The notes: generated from the sequence alone by a model not told the origin. Shown: positions 46,974 to 56,439, counted from the stretch's first letter. The stretch is DNA of 64,000 nt from Roseateles asaccharophilus (GCF_004362405.1 NZ_SNXE01000003.1:1-64000); one strand, 5' to 3'. Translations and numbers: made by a program.

Positions 46974-47693
46974 TCAGCCCGCCAGGGCCACATAGACTTC
47001 CTGCACATCGTCGCAGGCGTCGATGGCGGCCAGAAAGGCCTCCACCTCCTCCAGCTCGGCGGCGCCCAGCGTGAGCGGGTTCTTGGGCCGGTAGCCCAGC
47101 TTGGCCGCGTTCACGCCAAAGCCCTGGGCCGGCAGGGCACGGCAGACCAGGTCCAGATCGGCGGCGTCGGTGTAGAACAGCGCGCCGCCACCCTCCCCGT
47201 CCTCATCCTTGTCCACGGTCTCGAAGTCCTGGGCGCCGGCCTCGATGGCCGCCAGCTCGATATCGGCATCGGCCTGCAGGGGGCTGGCCTCGATGATGCC
47301 CAGGTGGTCGAAGTCCCAGCTCACCGAGCCGCTCACGCCCAGCTGGCCCTTGCGAAAGAGCACGCGCATCTCAGACGCCGTGCGGTTCACGTTGTCGGTC
47401 AGGCATTCCACGATCACGGCCACCCGGTGCGGGGCGAAGCCCTCGTAGGTGACGCGCTCGAAACTCACCGCCTCGCCCAGCAGGCCCGCGCCCTTCTTGA
47501 TGGCCCGCTCCAGCGTGTCGCGCGGCATGGAAGCCTTTTTGGCCTGCTCCACCACCATGCGCAGCCGCGCGTTCATGTCCGGGTCGGCGCCATTGCGCGC
47601 GGCCTGCATGATTTCCTTGGACAGCTTGGTGAACATGCGGCCCTTGGCGTTTGCCGCGATGTCCTTGTGCTTGGCCTTCCACTGTGCGCCCAT
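46974..47693 (-). CDS. YebC/PmpR-family protein, YeeN-type
   Basis: This 239-residue protein has the family patterns [32 protein letters not shown] and [22 protein letters not shown]. YebC proteins are DNA-binding regulators or ribosome-associated factors. The N terminus [10 protein letters not shown] differs from the usual YebC start (AGHSKWANIQ) and resembles YeeN, so this may be the second paralogue. The start at 47693 is chosen for the conserved MGAQWKAK. Confidence 0.88.
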   Translation of the reverse strand: MGAQWKAKHKDIAANAKGRMFTKLSKEIMQAARNGADPDMNARLRMVVEQAKKASMPRDTLERAIKKGAGLLGEAVSFERVTYEGFAPHRVAVIVECLTDNVNRTASEMRVLFRKGQLGVSGSVSWDFDHLGIIEASPLQADADIELAAIEAGAQDFETVDKDEDGEGGGALFYTDAADLDLVCRALPAQGFGVNAAKLGYRPKNPLTLGAAELEEVEAFLAAIDACDDVQEVYVALAG

Positions 47694-47723
47694 GACTCGG
47701 TTCTCTTCCTGCTTGTCGATGCT

Positions 47724-47751
47724 GAAACGTCCGGGCTTATACACCCGGACG
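47724..47751 (-). terminator. Candidate terminator after ntrC
   Basis: Arms CGTCCGGG (47728-47735) and CCCGGACG (47744-47751) with an 8-nt loop, followed on the minus strand by TTTC. It lies between ntrC and the yebC-type gene, so probably separates the two transcripts. Confidence 0.6.
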
Positions 47752-47794
47752 GCCCGCCATGGCCGGCCCGGCGGTCAAGAAGCGCAGAGTTCTC

Positions 47795-49282
47795 TCAGGC
47801 GTCCAGGCCCAGTTCCTGGATTTTCCGGGTGATGGTGTTGCGCCCTATGCCCAGCTTCTGCGCCGCCTCGATGCGGCGGCCGCGGGTCAGGTCCAGGGCG
47901 GTCAGGATGAGGCTGGCCTCGAAACGCCGGGTCAGCAGCTCCCAGACCTCGGGCTCACCGCTGGCCAGCAGGCGCCTGGCCTCCCGGGCCATCTCGGCCA
48001 CCCAGGCATCGGGGCCGCCGGCCAGCGCCGGATTGGCGGGCGGCAGATCGCTCGCCACGCTCATGCCCGCCGGGCTGGGCGGCAGCGGCTGCAGCGCGGC
48101 CGCCGCGGAGGCCAGCGCCGCCGTGGGCGGCTGCAGCAGCTCCTGGGGCAGATCCTTGGCTTCCACGACCTGGCTGGGCGCCATCACGCTGAGCCAGTGG
48201 CAAACGTTCTCGAGTTGGCGCACATTGCCGGGGAAGTCGAAGACCACCAGCTTGGCCAGGGCCGCCTCGGACAGGCGCTTGGGCTCCACGCCCAGCTCGG
48301 TGGCGCTGCGCTGCAGGAAGTAGCGCGCCAGCACCGGGATGTCCTCGCGGCGCTCGCGCAGGGCCGGCAGGCGCAGGCGGATCACGTTGAGGCGGTGGAA
48401 CAGATCCTCGCGGAAGCCGCCCTGGCGCACCCGCTCCTCCAGGTTCTGGTGGGTGGCAGCGATGACGCGCACATTGCTCTTGAGCGGGCTGTGGCCCCCC
48501 ACGCGGTAGAACTGGCCATCGGACAGCACACGCAGCAAGCGGGTCTGCAGGTCCAGCGGCATATCGCCGATCTCGTCCAGAAAGAGCGTGCCGCCATCGG
48601 CCTGCTCGAAGCGGCCGCGGCGCGTGGCCTGGGCACCGGTGAAGGCGCCGCGCTCATGGCCGAAAAGCTCGCTCTCCAGCAGGTCCTTGGGGATGGCCGC
48701 GGTGTTGATGGCCACAAACGGCCCATCGGCGCGCGGGCTGTGCTTGTGCAGGGCGCGCGCCACCAGCTCCTTGCCCGAGCCGGACTCGCCGGTGATCAGC
48801 ACCGTGACATGGCTCTGGCTCAGCCGGCCGATGGCGCGGAACACGTCCTGCATGGCCGGGGCCTGGCCCAGCATCTCGGGCACCTGGGCCGCGGCCTCTT
48901 CGGCCACCGCCTCGCGCTGGCTCTCCTCCTGGGCGCGGCGGATCAGCTCCACCGCGCGGCTGAGGTCAAAGGGTTTGGGCAGGTACTCGAAGGCCCCGCC
49001 CTGGAAGGCCGAGACAGCGCTGTCCAGATCGGAGTAGGCCGTCATGATGATGACCGGCAGGCCGGGCATCTTCTCCTTGACCTTGGCCAGCAGGTCCAGG
49101 CCCGAGCCGCCGGGCATGCGGATGTCGGACACCAGCACCTGGGGGCTGTCGCCCTCCTCCAGCGCGGCCAGCAGGTCTCGGCCGTTGCTGAAGCTGCGCA
49201 CCGGCAGGCCCTCGCGGCTCAGGGCTTTCTCCAGAACAAATCGGATGGAGTGATCGTCGTCGCAAATCCAGATGGATTTCAT
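47795..49282 (-). CDS. ntrC: Nitrogen regulation response regulator NtrC (GlnG)
   Basis: This 495-residue sigma-54 activator has a receiver domain with phospho-acceptor Asp53 in LVSDIRMPGG, an AAA+ domain with GESGSGKE and the sigma-54 contact loop GAFTGAQ, and a Fis-type HTH at the C terminus (LTRGRRIEAAQKLGIGRNTI). The C-terminal linker is longer and more Ala/Pro-rich than in E. coli. It lies 26 nt after ntrB. Confidence 0.95.
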   Translation of the reverse strand: MKSIWICDDDHSIRFVLEKALSREGLPVRSFSNGRDLLAALEEGDSPQVLVSDIRMPGGSGLDLLAKVKEKMPGLPVIIMTAYSDLDSAVSAFQGGAFEYLPKPFDLSRAVELIRRAQEESQREAVAEEAAAQVPEMLGQAPAMQDVFRAIGRLSQSHVTVLITGESGSGKELVARALHKHSPRADGPFVAINTAAIPKDLLESELFGHERGAFTGAQATRRGRFEQADGGTLFLDEIGDMPLDLQTRLLRVLSDGQFYRVGGHSPLKSNVRVIAATHQNLEERVRQGGFREDLFHRLNVIRLRLPALRERREDIPVLARYFLQRSATELGVEPKRLSEAALAKLVVFDFPGNVRQLENVCHWLSVMAPSQVVEAKDLPQELLQPPTAALASAAAALQPLPPSPAGMSVASDLPPANPALAGGPDAWVAEMAREARRLLASGEPEVWELLTRRFEASLILTALDLTRGRRIEAAQKLGIGRNTITRKIQELGLDA

Positions 49283-49308
49283 GCAGTGCTCCCCTTCGCC
49301 CACCGCGT

Positions 49309-50394
49309 TCAGGGCAAAGGCAGGGTGATTCGAAAATCGGTCCGGCCCGGTTCGCTGTCGCAGTCAATCATGCCCTGATGCTGCTGAGCGATGGTTTGCG
49401 CCAGAGTCAGACCCAGACCGGTCCCGCCATCCCGGCCGGAGACCAGGGGATAGAAGATGCGATCGCGGATCTCGGCCGGCACACCGGGACCGTTGTCCTG
49501 GATATGCAATTCCAATGCCAAGCGCCAGCGCTGCTTGCCAATGGTCACCTGGCGGGCCACGCGCGTCTGCAGGGTGATGACGGCCGAGCCCTCGGCGATC
49601 TGGACCTGCAGGGCCTGGGCGGCGTTCTGCACGATATTGAGCACGGCCTGGATCAGCTGCTCGCGGTCGCCGCGGAAATCGGGCAGGGAGATGTCGTAGT
49701 CGCGCAGCACCTGCAGGCCGCGCGGATACTCGGCCAGGATGAGGGATCGCACCCGCTCGCAGACCTCGTGGATGTTCACATCGCCCACCACCTGGGCGCG
49801 GCGGTGCGGGGCCAGCAGGCGGTCCACCAGGGACTGCAGGCGGTCGGCCTCATGCACGATGACCTGGGTGTATTCCTCCAGCTCAGGGCCCAGCTCGGTC
49901 GGCTGCAGCTCCAGGGCCAGCAGCTGGGCCGCACCGCGGATACCACCCAGCGGGTTCTTGATCTCGTGGGCCAGATTGCGGATTAGCTCCTTGGTGGCCT
50001 GCACCTGATCCAGGGTGCGCTCCTCGCGATCCTGCCGCGCCTGCTGGGCGTTCTCGATCAGCTCCACCAACACGCGCTCGGGACTGTCGGTCTGGCTGAC
50101 GATGACCTGCACCGGCAGCAGGTCCTCATGCGGGCGCGCGCCGCGGCGCAGCTGGGCGTCGAAGCGGCCGCTGGAGTAGGCATTGCCGGCCACGGCGGCC
50201 ACGGTCTCGCGCAGGCGTGTCGCATCGGCAAACCAGTCGAAGAGATTGAGGCCCTGAACCGCGCGGCGCGAGAGCCGCATCACAGACTCAAACGCCGCAT
50301 TGGCGAACAGGCATTCGCCGTCGGGCCGCACCACGGCCACCATGGTGGCCAGCAGGTCAAAGGCCTCGTAGCCTGAGGGAGGATGCTCGTTCAT
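49309..50394 (-). CDS. ntrB: Nitrogen regulation sensor histidine kinase NtrB (GlnL)
   Basis: This 361-residue cytoplasmic kinase has a PAS domain (about residues 10-110), the H-box LAHEIKNPLGG with His143, and an ATPase domain with NIVQNAAQA, DNGPGVP and GTGLGLTLA. It phosphorylates NtrC under nitrogen limitation and is normally controlled by PII. No transmembrane segment is present. It lies between a DUF4124 gene and ntrC. Confidence 0.95.
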   Translation of the reverse strand: MNEHPPSGYEAFDLLATMVAVVRPDGECLFANAAFESVMRLSRRAVQGLNLFDWFADATRLRETVAAVAGNAYSSGRFDAQLRRGARPHEDLLPVQVIVSQTDSPERVLVELIENAQQARQDREERTLDQVQATKELIRNLAHEIKNPLGGIRGAAQLLALELQPTELGPELEEYTQVIVHEADRLQSLVDRLLAPHRRAQVVGDVNIHEVCERVRSLILAEYPRGLQVLRDYDISLPDFRGDREQLIQAVLNIVQNAAQALQVQIAEGSAVITLQTRVARQVTIGKQRWRLALELHIQDNGPGVPAEIRDRIFYPLVSGRDGGTGLGLTLAQTIAQQHQGMIDCDSEPGRTDFRITLPLP

Positions 50395-50439
50395 GCTCGT
50401 ACGGCCCCGTCACGGACCGCCGCCACCCGAGCCGGACGC

Positions 50440-50958
50440 TCAGGGCAGCTTGGAGATCTCGCGCTTGAGGGCCTGGATATCGGCTTCCTGGCGGGTGATA
50501 CCGGCCTTGAGCTCGGCCACACGGTCCAGATACTTCTGATAGTTGTTGCGTTCGTCGCCACGGCGATCGGGTTGCCCACCCTGGTACTCGCGCTGCAGCT
50601 CGGCCAGGCGGGCTTCCGCCTCGCGCAGCTCGCTCTCAAGCACGCGGCGGCGTTCATCGTCACGCCCCTTCTGCTGCGTGGGATCCACACGCCCTTCATT
50701 GCCACCCCGGCTGGCCGTCGGCGCCGCACCCGGCGTTGCCCCGGGCGCTGGCGCCGGTGCTGCCGCCCGCGGCTTGGGCGACTGCAGCACGGTGATGGGC
50801 GTGCCCTCGATGGAGCGACAACCCTTTTCCTGCGCTTCCTTCGGGCTCAGCGCATCGGTGTAAAGCACCGGGGGCCCCGGGCAGCGGTAGACCTGTGCCT
50901 GTACCCCCAGGGCACAGCTCAGGAGAGTCAGCATCAGGCAGGTGTGGCGATAAGGCAT
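50440..50958 (-). CDS. DUF4124-like exported protein with coiled coil
   Basis: This 172-residue protein has a signal peptide (to about residue 21, ending GVQAQ), a VYRCPGPPVLYTDALSP stretch typical of DUF4124, a Pro/Ala/Gly-rich linker (about 68-90) and a long coiled coil (about 100-170). It is a probable periplasmic protein of unknown role. The ATG at 50958 is chosen because the longer frame runs into the glnA terminator. Confidence 0.75.
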   Translation of the reverse strand: MPYRHTCLMLTLLSCALGVQAQVYRCPGPPVLYTDALSPKEAQEKGCRSIEGTPITVLQSPKPRAAAPAPAPGATPGAAPTASRGGNEGRVDPTQQKGRDDERRRVLESELREAEARLAELQREYQGGQPDRRGDERNNYQKYLDRVAELKAGITRQEADIQALKREISKLP

Positions 50959-50984
50959 GGCGCGATTGTGGCCCAAGCCGCGGG

Positions 50985-51017
50985 GCAGAAAAAAGAAGGG
51001 ACGGCCCAAGCCGTCCC
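50985..51017 (-). terminator. Rho-independent terminator after glnA
   Basis: Arms GGGACGGC (50998-51005) and GCCGTCCC (51010-51017) with a 4-nt loop, followed on the minus strand by TTCTTTTTTCT. It separates glnA from the DUF4124-ntrB-ntrC transcript, at least in part. Confidence 0.85.
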
Positions 51018-51072
51018 CCGCACGCAGGCCAGGGCAGCATGGCGTGGCAGGCACGCTCGCTGCCCTTGTGCA

Positions 51073-52488
51073 TCACAGCGCGTAGTACATGTCGAATTCC
51101 ACCGGGTGGGTGGCCATGCGGAAGCGGGTCACTTCCTGCATCTTCAGCTCGATGTAGGCATCGATGAAGCTGTCGGTGAACACGCCACCCTTGGTCAGGA
51201 AGGCACGGTCCTTGTCCAGGTACTCCAGGGCCTGGTCCAGGCTGTGGCAGACGGTCGGGATCTTCGCGTCTTCTTCCGGCGGCAGGTGGTACAGGTCCTT
51301 GGTGGCGGCCTCGCCCGGGTGGATCTTGTTTTCCACGCCGTCCAGACCGGCCATCAGCAGGGCTGCAAAGCACAGATAGGGGTTGGCGCTGGGGTCCGGG
51401 AAGCGGGCCTCGACGCGGCGACCCTTGGGGTTGGCCACATAGGGGATGCGGATCGAGGCCGAGCGGTTCTTGGCCGAGTAGGCCAGCTTGACCGGGGCTT
51501 CGAAGCCGGGGACCAGACGCTTGTAGCTGTTGGTGCCGGGGTTGGTGATGGCGTTCAGGGCACGGGCGTGCTTGATGATGCCGCCGATGTAGTACAGGGC
51601 GAAGTCCGAGAGACCGGCGTAGCCGTCACCGGCGAACAGGTTCTTGCCGTCCTTCCACACGGACTGGTGCACGTGCATGCCGCTGCCGTTGTCGCCCACG
51701 ATGGGCTTGGGCATGAAGGTGGCGGTCTTGCCATAGGCATGGGCCACGTTCTGGATCACGTACTTCTGCAGCTGGGTCCAGTCGGCGCGCTGCACCAGGG
51801 AGCTGAACTTGGTGCCGATTTCCATCTGGCCGGCATTGGCCACTTCGTGGTGATGCACTTCAACCGGGATGCCCAGCTGTTCCAGCACCAGGCACATTTC
51901 CGAGCGCATGTCCTGGCCGGAGTCGACCGGGGGCACCGGGAAGTAGCCGCCCTTGACGGTGGGACGGTAGCCGGAGTTGCCGTGCTCGTATTCCTTGCCG
52001 GTGTTCCAGGCGGCTTCCTCGGACTCGATCTTGAAGAAGGAGCCCGACATATCGTTGGCCCAGCGCACCGAGTCAAAGATGAAGAACTCGGGCTCGGGAC
52101 CGAAGAAGGCGGCGTCGCCCAGGCCCGAAGACTTCAGATAGGCCTCGGCGCGCTTGGCCAGGGAGCGCGGATCGCGCTCATAGGCCTTGCCGTCGGCCGG
52201 ATCGATGACGTCGCAGGTCAGGATCAGGGTCGGCTCTTCGAAGAAGGGGTCGATATTGGCCGTGCTGGGATCCGGCATCAGCAGCATGTCCGAGGCTTCA
52301 ATGCCCTTCCAGCCGGCGATGGAGGAACCGTCGAAGGCATGTCCCGACGAGAACTTGTCTTCATCGAAGTGCGACACAGGCACGGAGACGTGCTGTTCCT
52401 TGCCACGGGTATCGGTGAAGCGGAAGTCAACGAACTTGACTTCGTTGTCCTTCACCATCTGCATCACATCAGCGACGGTCTTGGCCAT
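51073..52488 (-). CDS. glnA: Glutamine synthetase, type I
   Basis: This 471-residue enzyme makes glutamine from glutamate, ammonia and ATP. It shows [29 protein letters not shown] and [17 protein letters not shown], and the adenylylation-site region DLYHLPPEE with Tyr400. The ATG at 52488 has AGGAG upstream; a TTG codon just before it is not needed. It is preceded by a sigma-54 promoter and followed by a terminator. The length fits class I-beta. Confidence 0.97.
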   Translation of the reverse strand: MAKTVADVMQMVKDNEVKFVDFRFTDTRGKEQHVSVPVSHFDEDKFSSGHAFDGSSIAGWKGIEASDMLLMPDPSTANIDPFFEEPTLILTCDVIDPADGKAYERDPRSLAKRAEAYLKSSGLGDAAFFGPEPEFFIFDSVRWANDMSGSFFKIESEEAAWNTGKEYEHGNSGYRPTVKGGYFPVPPVDSGQDMRSEMCLVLEQLGIPVEVHHHEVANAGQMEIGTKFSSLVQRADWTQLQKYVIQNVAHAYGKTATFMPKPIVGDNGSGMHVHQSVWKDGKNLFAGDGYAGLSDFALYYIGGIIKHARALNAITNPGTNSYKRLVPGFEAPVKLAYSAKNRSASIRIPYVANPKGRRVEARFPDPSANPYLCFAALLMAGLDGVENKIHPGEAATKDLYHLPPEEDAKIPTVCHSLDQALEYLDKDRAFLTKGGVFTDSFIDAYIELKMQEVTRFRMATHPVEFDMYYAL

Positions 52489-52573
52489 CAAAAACTCCTA
52501 AGCGGATTGGGACGGGGTGTGAATACGTCGAAAAGAATTCGGCGAGCGCCTCTTGGCGTCCATCCAAGAGAAA

Positions 52574-52588
52574 GCAGTTTGCGTGCCA
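52574..52588 (-). promoter_or_regulatory. glnA: Sigma-54 promoter of glnA
   Basis: The minus strand reads TGGCACGCAAACTGC, matching TGGCAC-N5-TTGC at all but one position, with the -24 GG and -12 GC intact and correctly spaced. Transcription would start near 52562, giving a leader of about 74 nt before glnA. The match fits NtrC-driven control by the ntrB-ntrC genes nearby. Confidence 0.82.
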
Positions 52589-52716
52589 ACTTGGACATCG
52601 AGGGCTGCCGACAGGCGCCAGTCCGGTGCATCCTCGTCAGCCTGCATGTTTTGGGCTCAGCGCTCCAAGCTCCAGCCGCCACATGACGAACCGAGGTTCA
52701 CCCCGGGACGGCGTCA

Positions 52717-52754
52717 GCACCATCGCGGTGCATACTAACGCACCAATTCGGTTC
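52717..52754. promoter_or_regulatory. Two NtrC-type dyads upstream of glnA
   Basis: GCACC-N5-GGTGC (52717-52731) is a perfect dyad, and GCACC-N5-GGTTC (52740-52754) a near match 23 bp further, giving helically similar faces. They lie about 162 and 185 bp upstream of the expected glnA transcript start, a usual enhancer distance. The second overlaps the 3' end of the CinA-like gene. Confidence 0.7.
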
Positions 52755-53541
52755 TTATCAATGCACCGAATTGGATCAGGCCTTGTTTCAGGGCCCCATA
52801 GGCCTCCTGCAGCGCTTCATCCCCCAAGGCCGGACCGGCCTTGACACCCAGCTCGATATGCCGCCCCCACTGGGGATGGTCCACGCTGGGCAGGCTGAAG
52901 ACCTTGATGCCCGGGTGCTCGGCCTCGATGCGCTCCATCAGCGGCGTGAGGCTGGCCTCCATGGCGCCGCTGACGATCAGGGAGCGCTCGCGCATGCCGA
53001 CGGACTGGTGCAGATCGGCATGACGCTGGTCCAGCACCCACTCCATCATGGGGTGGGCCATGACCGGGAAGCCCGGCACGAAGTAAACCGTGCCGATATA
53101 GAAACCGGGGATGCGGTTGTAGGGGTTGGGGATGAGCTCGGCCCCGGCGGGAAAGCGCCCCATCTCGAAGCGGCGCAGGCTGTCCGGGTGCTCGGCGTCG
53201 GCCACCTGCCCCTGCTCGGCGGCCATCTCCTGGATGCGCCCCCAGATCAGCTCGCGGGCGCCGGGGTGGATCAGCAGCTCGCGATCCAGGGCCGCGGCCG
53301 CGGCCTGGCGGGTGTGGTCGTCGGGTGTGGCGCCTATGCCGCCGCAGCTCAGCACCAGATCGCCGCTGGCAAAGGCGCGGCGCAGGGTGGCGGTGAGGCG
53401 CTCGCGGTCGTCCCCCACATACTCGGCCCAGGCGAGGCTCAGGCCGCGCGCGGCCAGCAGGCCGATGAAGGTGGCCAGATGCTTGTCCTGGCGCTTGCCG
53501 GACAGGATTTCGTCGCCGACGATGATCAAACCGATTTGCAT
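52735..53541 (-). CDS. CinA/MoaB-like molybdopterin-binding fold protein
   Basis: This 268-residue protein has the MoCF-biosynthesis fold: IGLIIVGDEILSGKRQDKH at the start and VLSCGGIGATPDDHTRQA (about residues 63-80). It lacks the C-terminal amidase half of full CinA. The role (pyridine nucleotide or NMN salvage, or competence/damage-linked) is not established. The 3' end overlaps candidate NtrC sites. It lies 33 nt after the EI24 gene. Confidence 0.82.
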   Translation of the reverse strand: MQIGLIIVGDEILSGKRQDKHLATFIGLLAARGLSLAWAEYVGDDRERLTATLRRAFASGDLVLSCGGIGATPDDHTRQAAAAALDRELLIHPGARELIWGRIQEMAAEQGQVADAEHPDSLRRFEMGRFPAGAELIPNPYNRIPGFYIGTVYFVPGFPVMAHPMMEWVLDQRHADLHQSVGMRERSLIVSGAMEASLTPLMERIEAEHPGIKVFSLPSVDHPQWGRHIELGVKAGPALGDEALQEAYGALKQGLIQFGALIRTELVR

Positions 53542-53574
53542 GCGAACACTAGGGCGGCAGATGTTGAAGAAGGC

Positions 53575-54474
53575 TCAGGGCAGCAGCGGCGGGGCGGCAG
53601 CCGGCGGCTCGGCCGGCAGCACCGGCTGGGCAGGCACGACCTCCACCACGGGGCCGGGCTGTGCGGCGGCCGCGGCCCGCTGGGCCGCCAGGGCCGCCAG
53701 GGCGTAATGCGCAAACCACAGGGTGGAGAAGGCAAAGACCAGGGTGTAGAGCCAGACCGTGGCCACCACCAGCACCGGGGCGAAAACCACGGTCAGCACG
53801 CCAAAGGCCCAGATCATGGCCGGCGCGGCGCCCAGATAGCCGGTGATCACGCCCATGCTCAGCAGGGGCAGGCGATGCGCCTTCATCAGCTGGCGGCGCT
53901 CTTCGGGCGAGGCATGGTCGGCGAGCACATCAAAGGTAAAGACGCGGTAGGACAGCCAGCCCCAGATCAGGGGCGGCAGCACCAGCACCAGGGGCGGCAC
54001 CAGCCAGAAGGGCATGCTCAGGAACAGGGCGCCCAGAGCACCGGCCGAGCACAGCAGGGACCAGGCCAACCCCTGCCACCAGCGCGCACCGATCTTGCGC
54101 TCCAGGCCGGGAAAGCGGCGCTCGGCCACCAGGGCCACGATGGACGGCGTCATCAGGAGGGCGACCAGCACCAGGCTGAGCACCATGACCAGGGGCAGGG
54201 CCATGACGATGACCAGCAGGGGCGCCATCACGCTGCGAAAGCCCTCCGCGCCCATGCTGGCCAGCCAGCGCAACAGGCTCTCCACCAGGGCCCAGGACTC
54301 CAGGGTGCTACGCACGGCATCGACCGCCGGCTCCCAGAAGAAATAGGCCAGGGCCACGCTCAGACCGGCCGCCAGCAGCAGGGGCAGCAGGGACAGGCCG
54401 ATGACGCGGGGGTGCAGGCAGTAGGCGGCGGCGCGCCAGCAGGCGTCGGCCAGGCGGCCCATGGTATTCACCAT
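53575..54474 (-). CDS. EI24-domain membrane protein
   Basis: This 299-residue protein has about six hydrophobic segments and the EI24/CysZ-like pattern PLLLAAGLSVALAYFFWEP near residue 30 and FDVLADHASPEERR in the middle. It ends in a Pro/Ala-rich tail (about residues 265-299). Its role is unknown: CysZ is a sulfate channel, but no cys genes are adjacent. AAGGA precedes the ATG. Confidence 0.82.
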   Translation of the reverse strand: MVNTMGRLADACWRAAAYCLHPRVIGLSLLPLLLAAGLSVALAYFFWEPAVDAVRSTLESWALVESLLRWLASMGAEGFRSVMAPLLVIVMALPLVMVLSLVLVALLMTPSIVALVAERRFPGLERKIGARWWQGLAWSLLCSAGALGALFLSMPFWLVPPLVLVLPPLIWGWLSYRVFTFDVLADHASPEERRQLMKAHRLPLLSMGVITGYLGAAPAMIWAFGVLTVVFAPVLVVATVWLYTLVFAFSTLWFAHYALAALAAQRAAAAAQPGPVVEVVPAQPVLPAEPPAAAPPLLP

Positions 54475-54523
54475 TGCGGGATCCTTGTTCTTGCAATGCG
54501 GATTCAGGCCGCAAGCATACCCG

Positions 54524-55489
54524 TCAGCGTCGCATCAGCAGGCGGCGCAAACCCAGCCATTGCTGAGACCAGAAGCCGCGACCGTAGTCGCGTGCGCCCT
54601 CTTCCGGCAGCTGGTCCCGGATGCCGGTGGGATCAAAGCGCAGCTGCCAGTCGGCCGTTCCGAAGAGCTGGTCCCAGATGGGGAAGAGCACGGCGAAATT
54701 GCAGCCCCCCAGGGTGCCCCGCCCTCCCTCGGACTCATGCCCGATGCCGATGGCGTGATGCCGGCGATGAAAGCGCGGGCTGACCAGCACCCGCTCCAGC
54801 ACCGGACCGAACCAGAGCCGCACATTCGCGTGGGACAGGCTTTCCAGCAGCTGAGACAGCGCCACCAGAACCACGAACTGCCCCGGCTCCACGCCCACGA
54901 AACGGGCCAGCAGCACAAAGACCGCATCGATCAGCACATCGTCCAGCAGATGGTTGCGGTTATCGCTCCACAGCGTCATCTGGCGCTGGCTGTGGTGCAG
55001 GGCGTGCAGCTGCCACCACCAGTGGAACTGGTGCTGCGCCCGGTGCAGCCAGTAGTTCACGAAGTCAAACAGCACGAGGTAGAGCAGAAAGCTCACCCAG
55101 GGGATGTCGCTCACGCCCGGCCAGATCGCATCCAGCTGGAAGCTGGGCACGCCGGCCAGGCGCATCTGGCCCGCGATCAGGTCCCACAGCGGCTCGACGG
55201 CAAAGAACATCCCGACGCGCACCAAGCCCAGGCGATGGATCAGGGTGTAGATCACATCCACCCGCACCGCGGCCGGGTCGCTGACCGGCTCCACCGGCCG
55301 CCACCGCTCCAGGGCGCGCAAGGCGGTGATCATGACCAGGATCTGGATGACGCCGACCAGCAGCCAGCCCGTGGCCGCGTAACCATCGGCCAGCAGATTG
55401 CCCAGGCCCAGGAAAAACATCAGGGGCTGCAGCAACTGCTCGAACAGCCACTGATGGGCTGCATCAAAGCTCTCGATCAGGGCATCCAT
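54524..55489 (-). CDS. Sterol desaturase/fatty acid hydroxylase family protein
   Basis: This 321-residue membrane di-iron protein has the histidine clusters NYWLHRAQHQFHWWWQLHAL (about residues 146-165), HALHHS and HRRHHAIG, typical of the family that hydroxylates lipids. There are several hydrophobic segments in the N-terminal half. It starts 4 nt after the polysaccharide deacetylase gene, so probably cotranscribed. The lipid substrate is unknown. Confidence 0.87.
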   Translation of the reverse strand: MDALIESFDAAHQWLFEQLLQPLMFFLGLGNLLADGYAATGWLLVGVIQILVMITALRALERWRPVEPVSDPAAVRVDVIYTLIHRLGLVRVGMFFAVEPLWDLIAGQMRLAGVPSFQLDAIWPGVSDIPWVSFLLYLVLFDFVNYWLHRAQHQFHWWWQLHALHHSQRQMTLWSDNRNHLLDDVLIDAVFVLLARFVGVEPGQFVVLVALSQLLESLSHANVRLWFGPVLERVLVSPRFHRRHHAIGIGHESEGGRGTLGGCNFAVLFPIWDQLFGTADWQLRFDPTGIRDQLPEEGARDYGRGFWSQQWLGLRRLLMRR

Positions 55490-55493
55490 AGAC

Positions 55494-56318
55494 TCAGGGC
55501 AAGCCGGGCTTGCCGCTCTCCGGCAGCGTCATCGGTTTCATCAAACGGGCATAGCGCGGGTGTTCGCGCAGCGGCGCAAAGCACATGCCGCGCGCCTTCA
55601 GACCTTCGATCAGGGGCTCCAGCACCGCGGGAGCCCAAGCCTCCTGGCGCGACCAGATGCCCAGATGGGCCAGCAGGATATCGCCGGGACGCACATCCCG
55701 CAGCGCCTTCTGCAGAAGCTGCGCATTCGGGTAGCGGCGGCTGTCCAGCTCGTCGCCCAGAAAGCCTGCGGCGCTCCAGCCCACATGCTCAAAACCGCAG
55801 GACCGGGCCACATCCAGCAGGGCCTTGGAAGCCTTGCCGGCGGGCGCACGGAAGATAGGGGCCATCTCCCGCCCGGTCATGCGCTTCAAGCGCCGGGCCG
55901 GCTTGCGCAATTCCTCGCAGTACTCGCTGGCGCTGAGCTCGCGCCAGCGCGGCGTCTGCTCGCCGGCTTGGGTGCGAAAGCGAAAGCGCGGCTCGCCGCC
56001 GGGGCCGGGCGGCAGATCGGCCTCCCAGATATCGTGCGCCCAGGTGTGGGAGCCGAAGTCATGGCCCTCGGCGGCGCGTTCGCGCCACCAGGGCGCCCAC
56101 TGCTCGTCCAGGCTGCTGCCGCCATTGAGCGTGGGCTCATCGGCCAGAAAGAAGCTCAGGCGCAGCTGGTGCTTCTTGATCAGCTCGGCCACCAGGGGCG
56201 CCACGCCCATATGGCCGGTGTCGAAGGTCAGGAAGACCGGCTTCTCGCCGGCCTGGCAGGCCGAGGCCCCCAAATGCACGGCGGCCAGCGCGGCCAGGCT
56301 CCAACGGCGCAGGCTCAT
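55494..56318 (-). CDS. Polysaccharide deacetylase family protein with altered metal motif
   Basis: This 274-residue exported protein has a signal peptide (to about residue 23) and a NodB-type fold. The first motif reads TFDTGH (residues 31-36): the catalytic Asp33 is kept but the usual second Asp, a metal ligand, is Thr34. The two His of motif 2 are intact in SHTWAHD (His91, His95), and IFRAPAG follows as motif 3. It may therefore bind metal differently. The ATG at 56318 gives the signal peptide. Confidence 0.8.
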   Translation of the reverse strand: MSLRRWSLAALAAVHLGASACQAGEKPVFLTFDTGHMGVAPLVAELIKKHQLRLSFFLADEPTLNGGSSLDEQWAPWWRERAAEGHDFGSHTWAHDIWEADLPPGPGGEPRFRFRTQAGEQTPRWRELSASEYCEELRKPARRLKRMTGREMAPIFRAPAGKASKALLDVARSCGFEHVGWSAAGFLGDELDSRRYPNAQLLQKALRDVRPGDILLAHLGIWSRQEAWAPAVLEPLIEGLKARGMCFAPLREHPRYARLMKPMTLPESGKPGLP

Positions 56319-56439
56319 GACGAGACCGACGCTTGAACGCGAGCTGGCAGCAGCCCCGAGCGACACCCGGGGATCCGGCTTTGCCGGGCCCTCGGGTGTG
56401 CCCCATTGAGGGGGCCGGCGAAGCCGGTAGGGGGGGAGC

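Noticed and set aside
52743..52774. Inverted repeat CCAATTCGGT/ACCGAATTGG as a terminator of the CinA-like gene
   Set aside because: It lies inside the coding end with no T-tract and partly coincides with an NtrC-like dyad, so I do not call a terminator.
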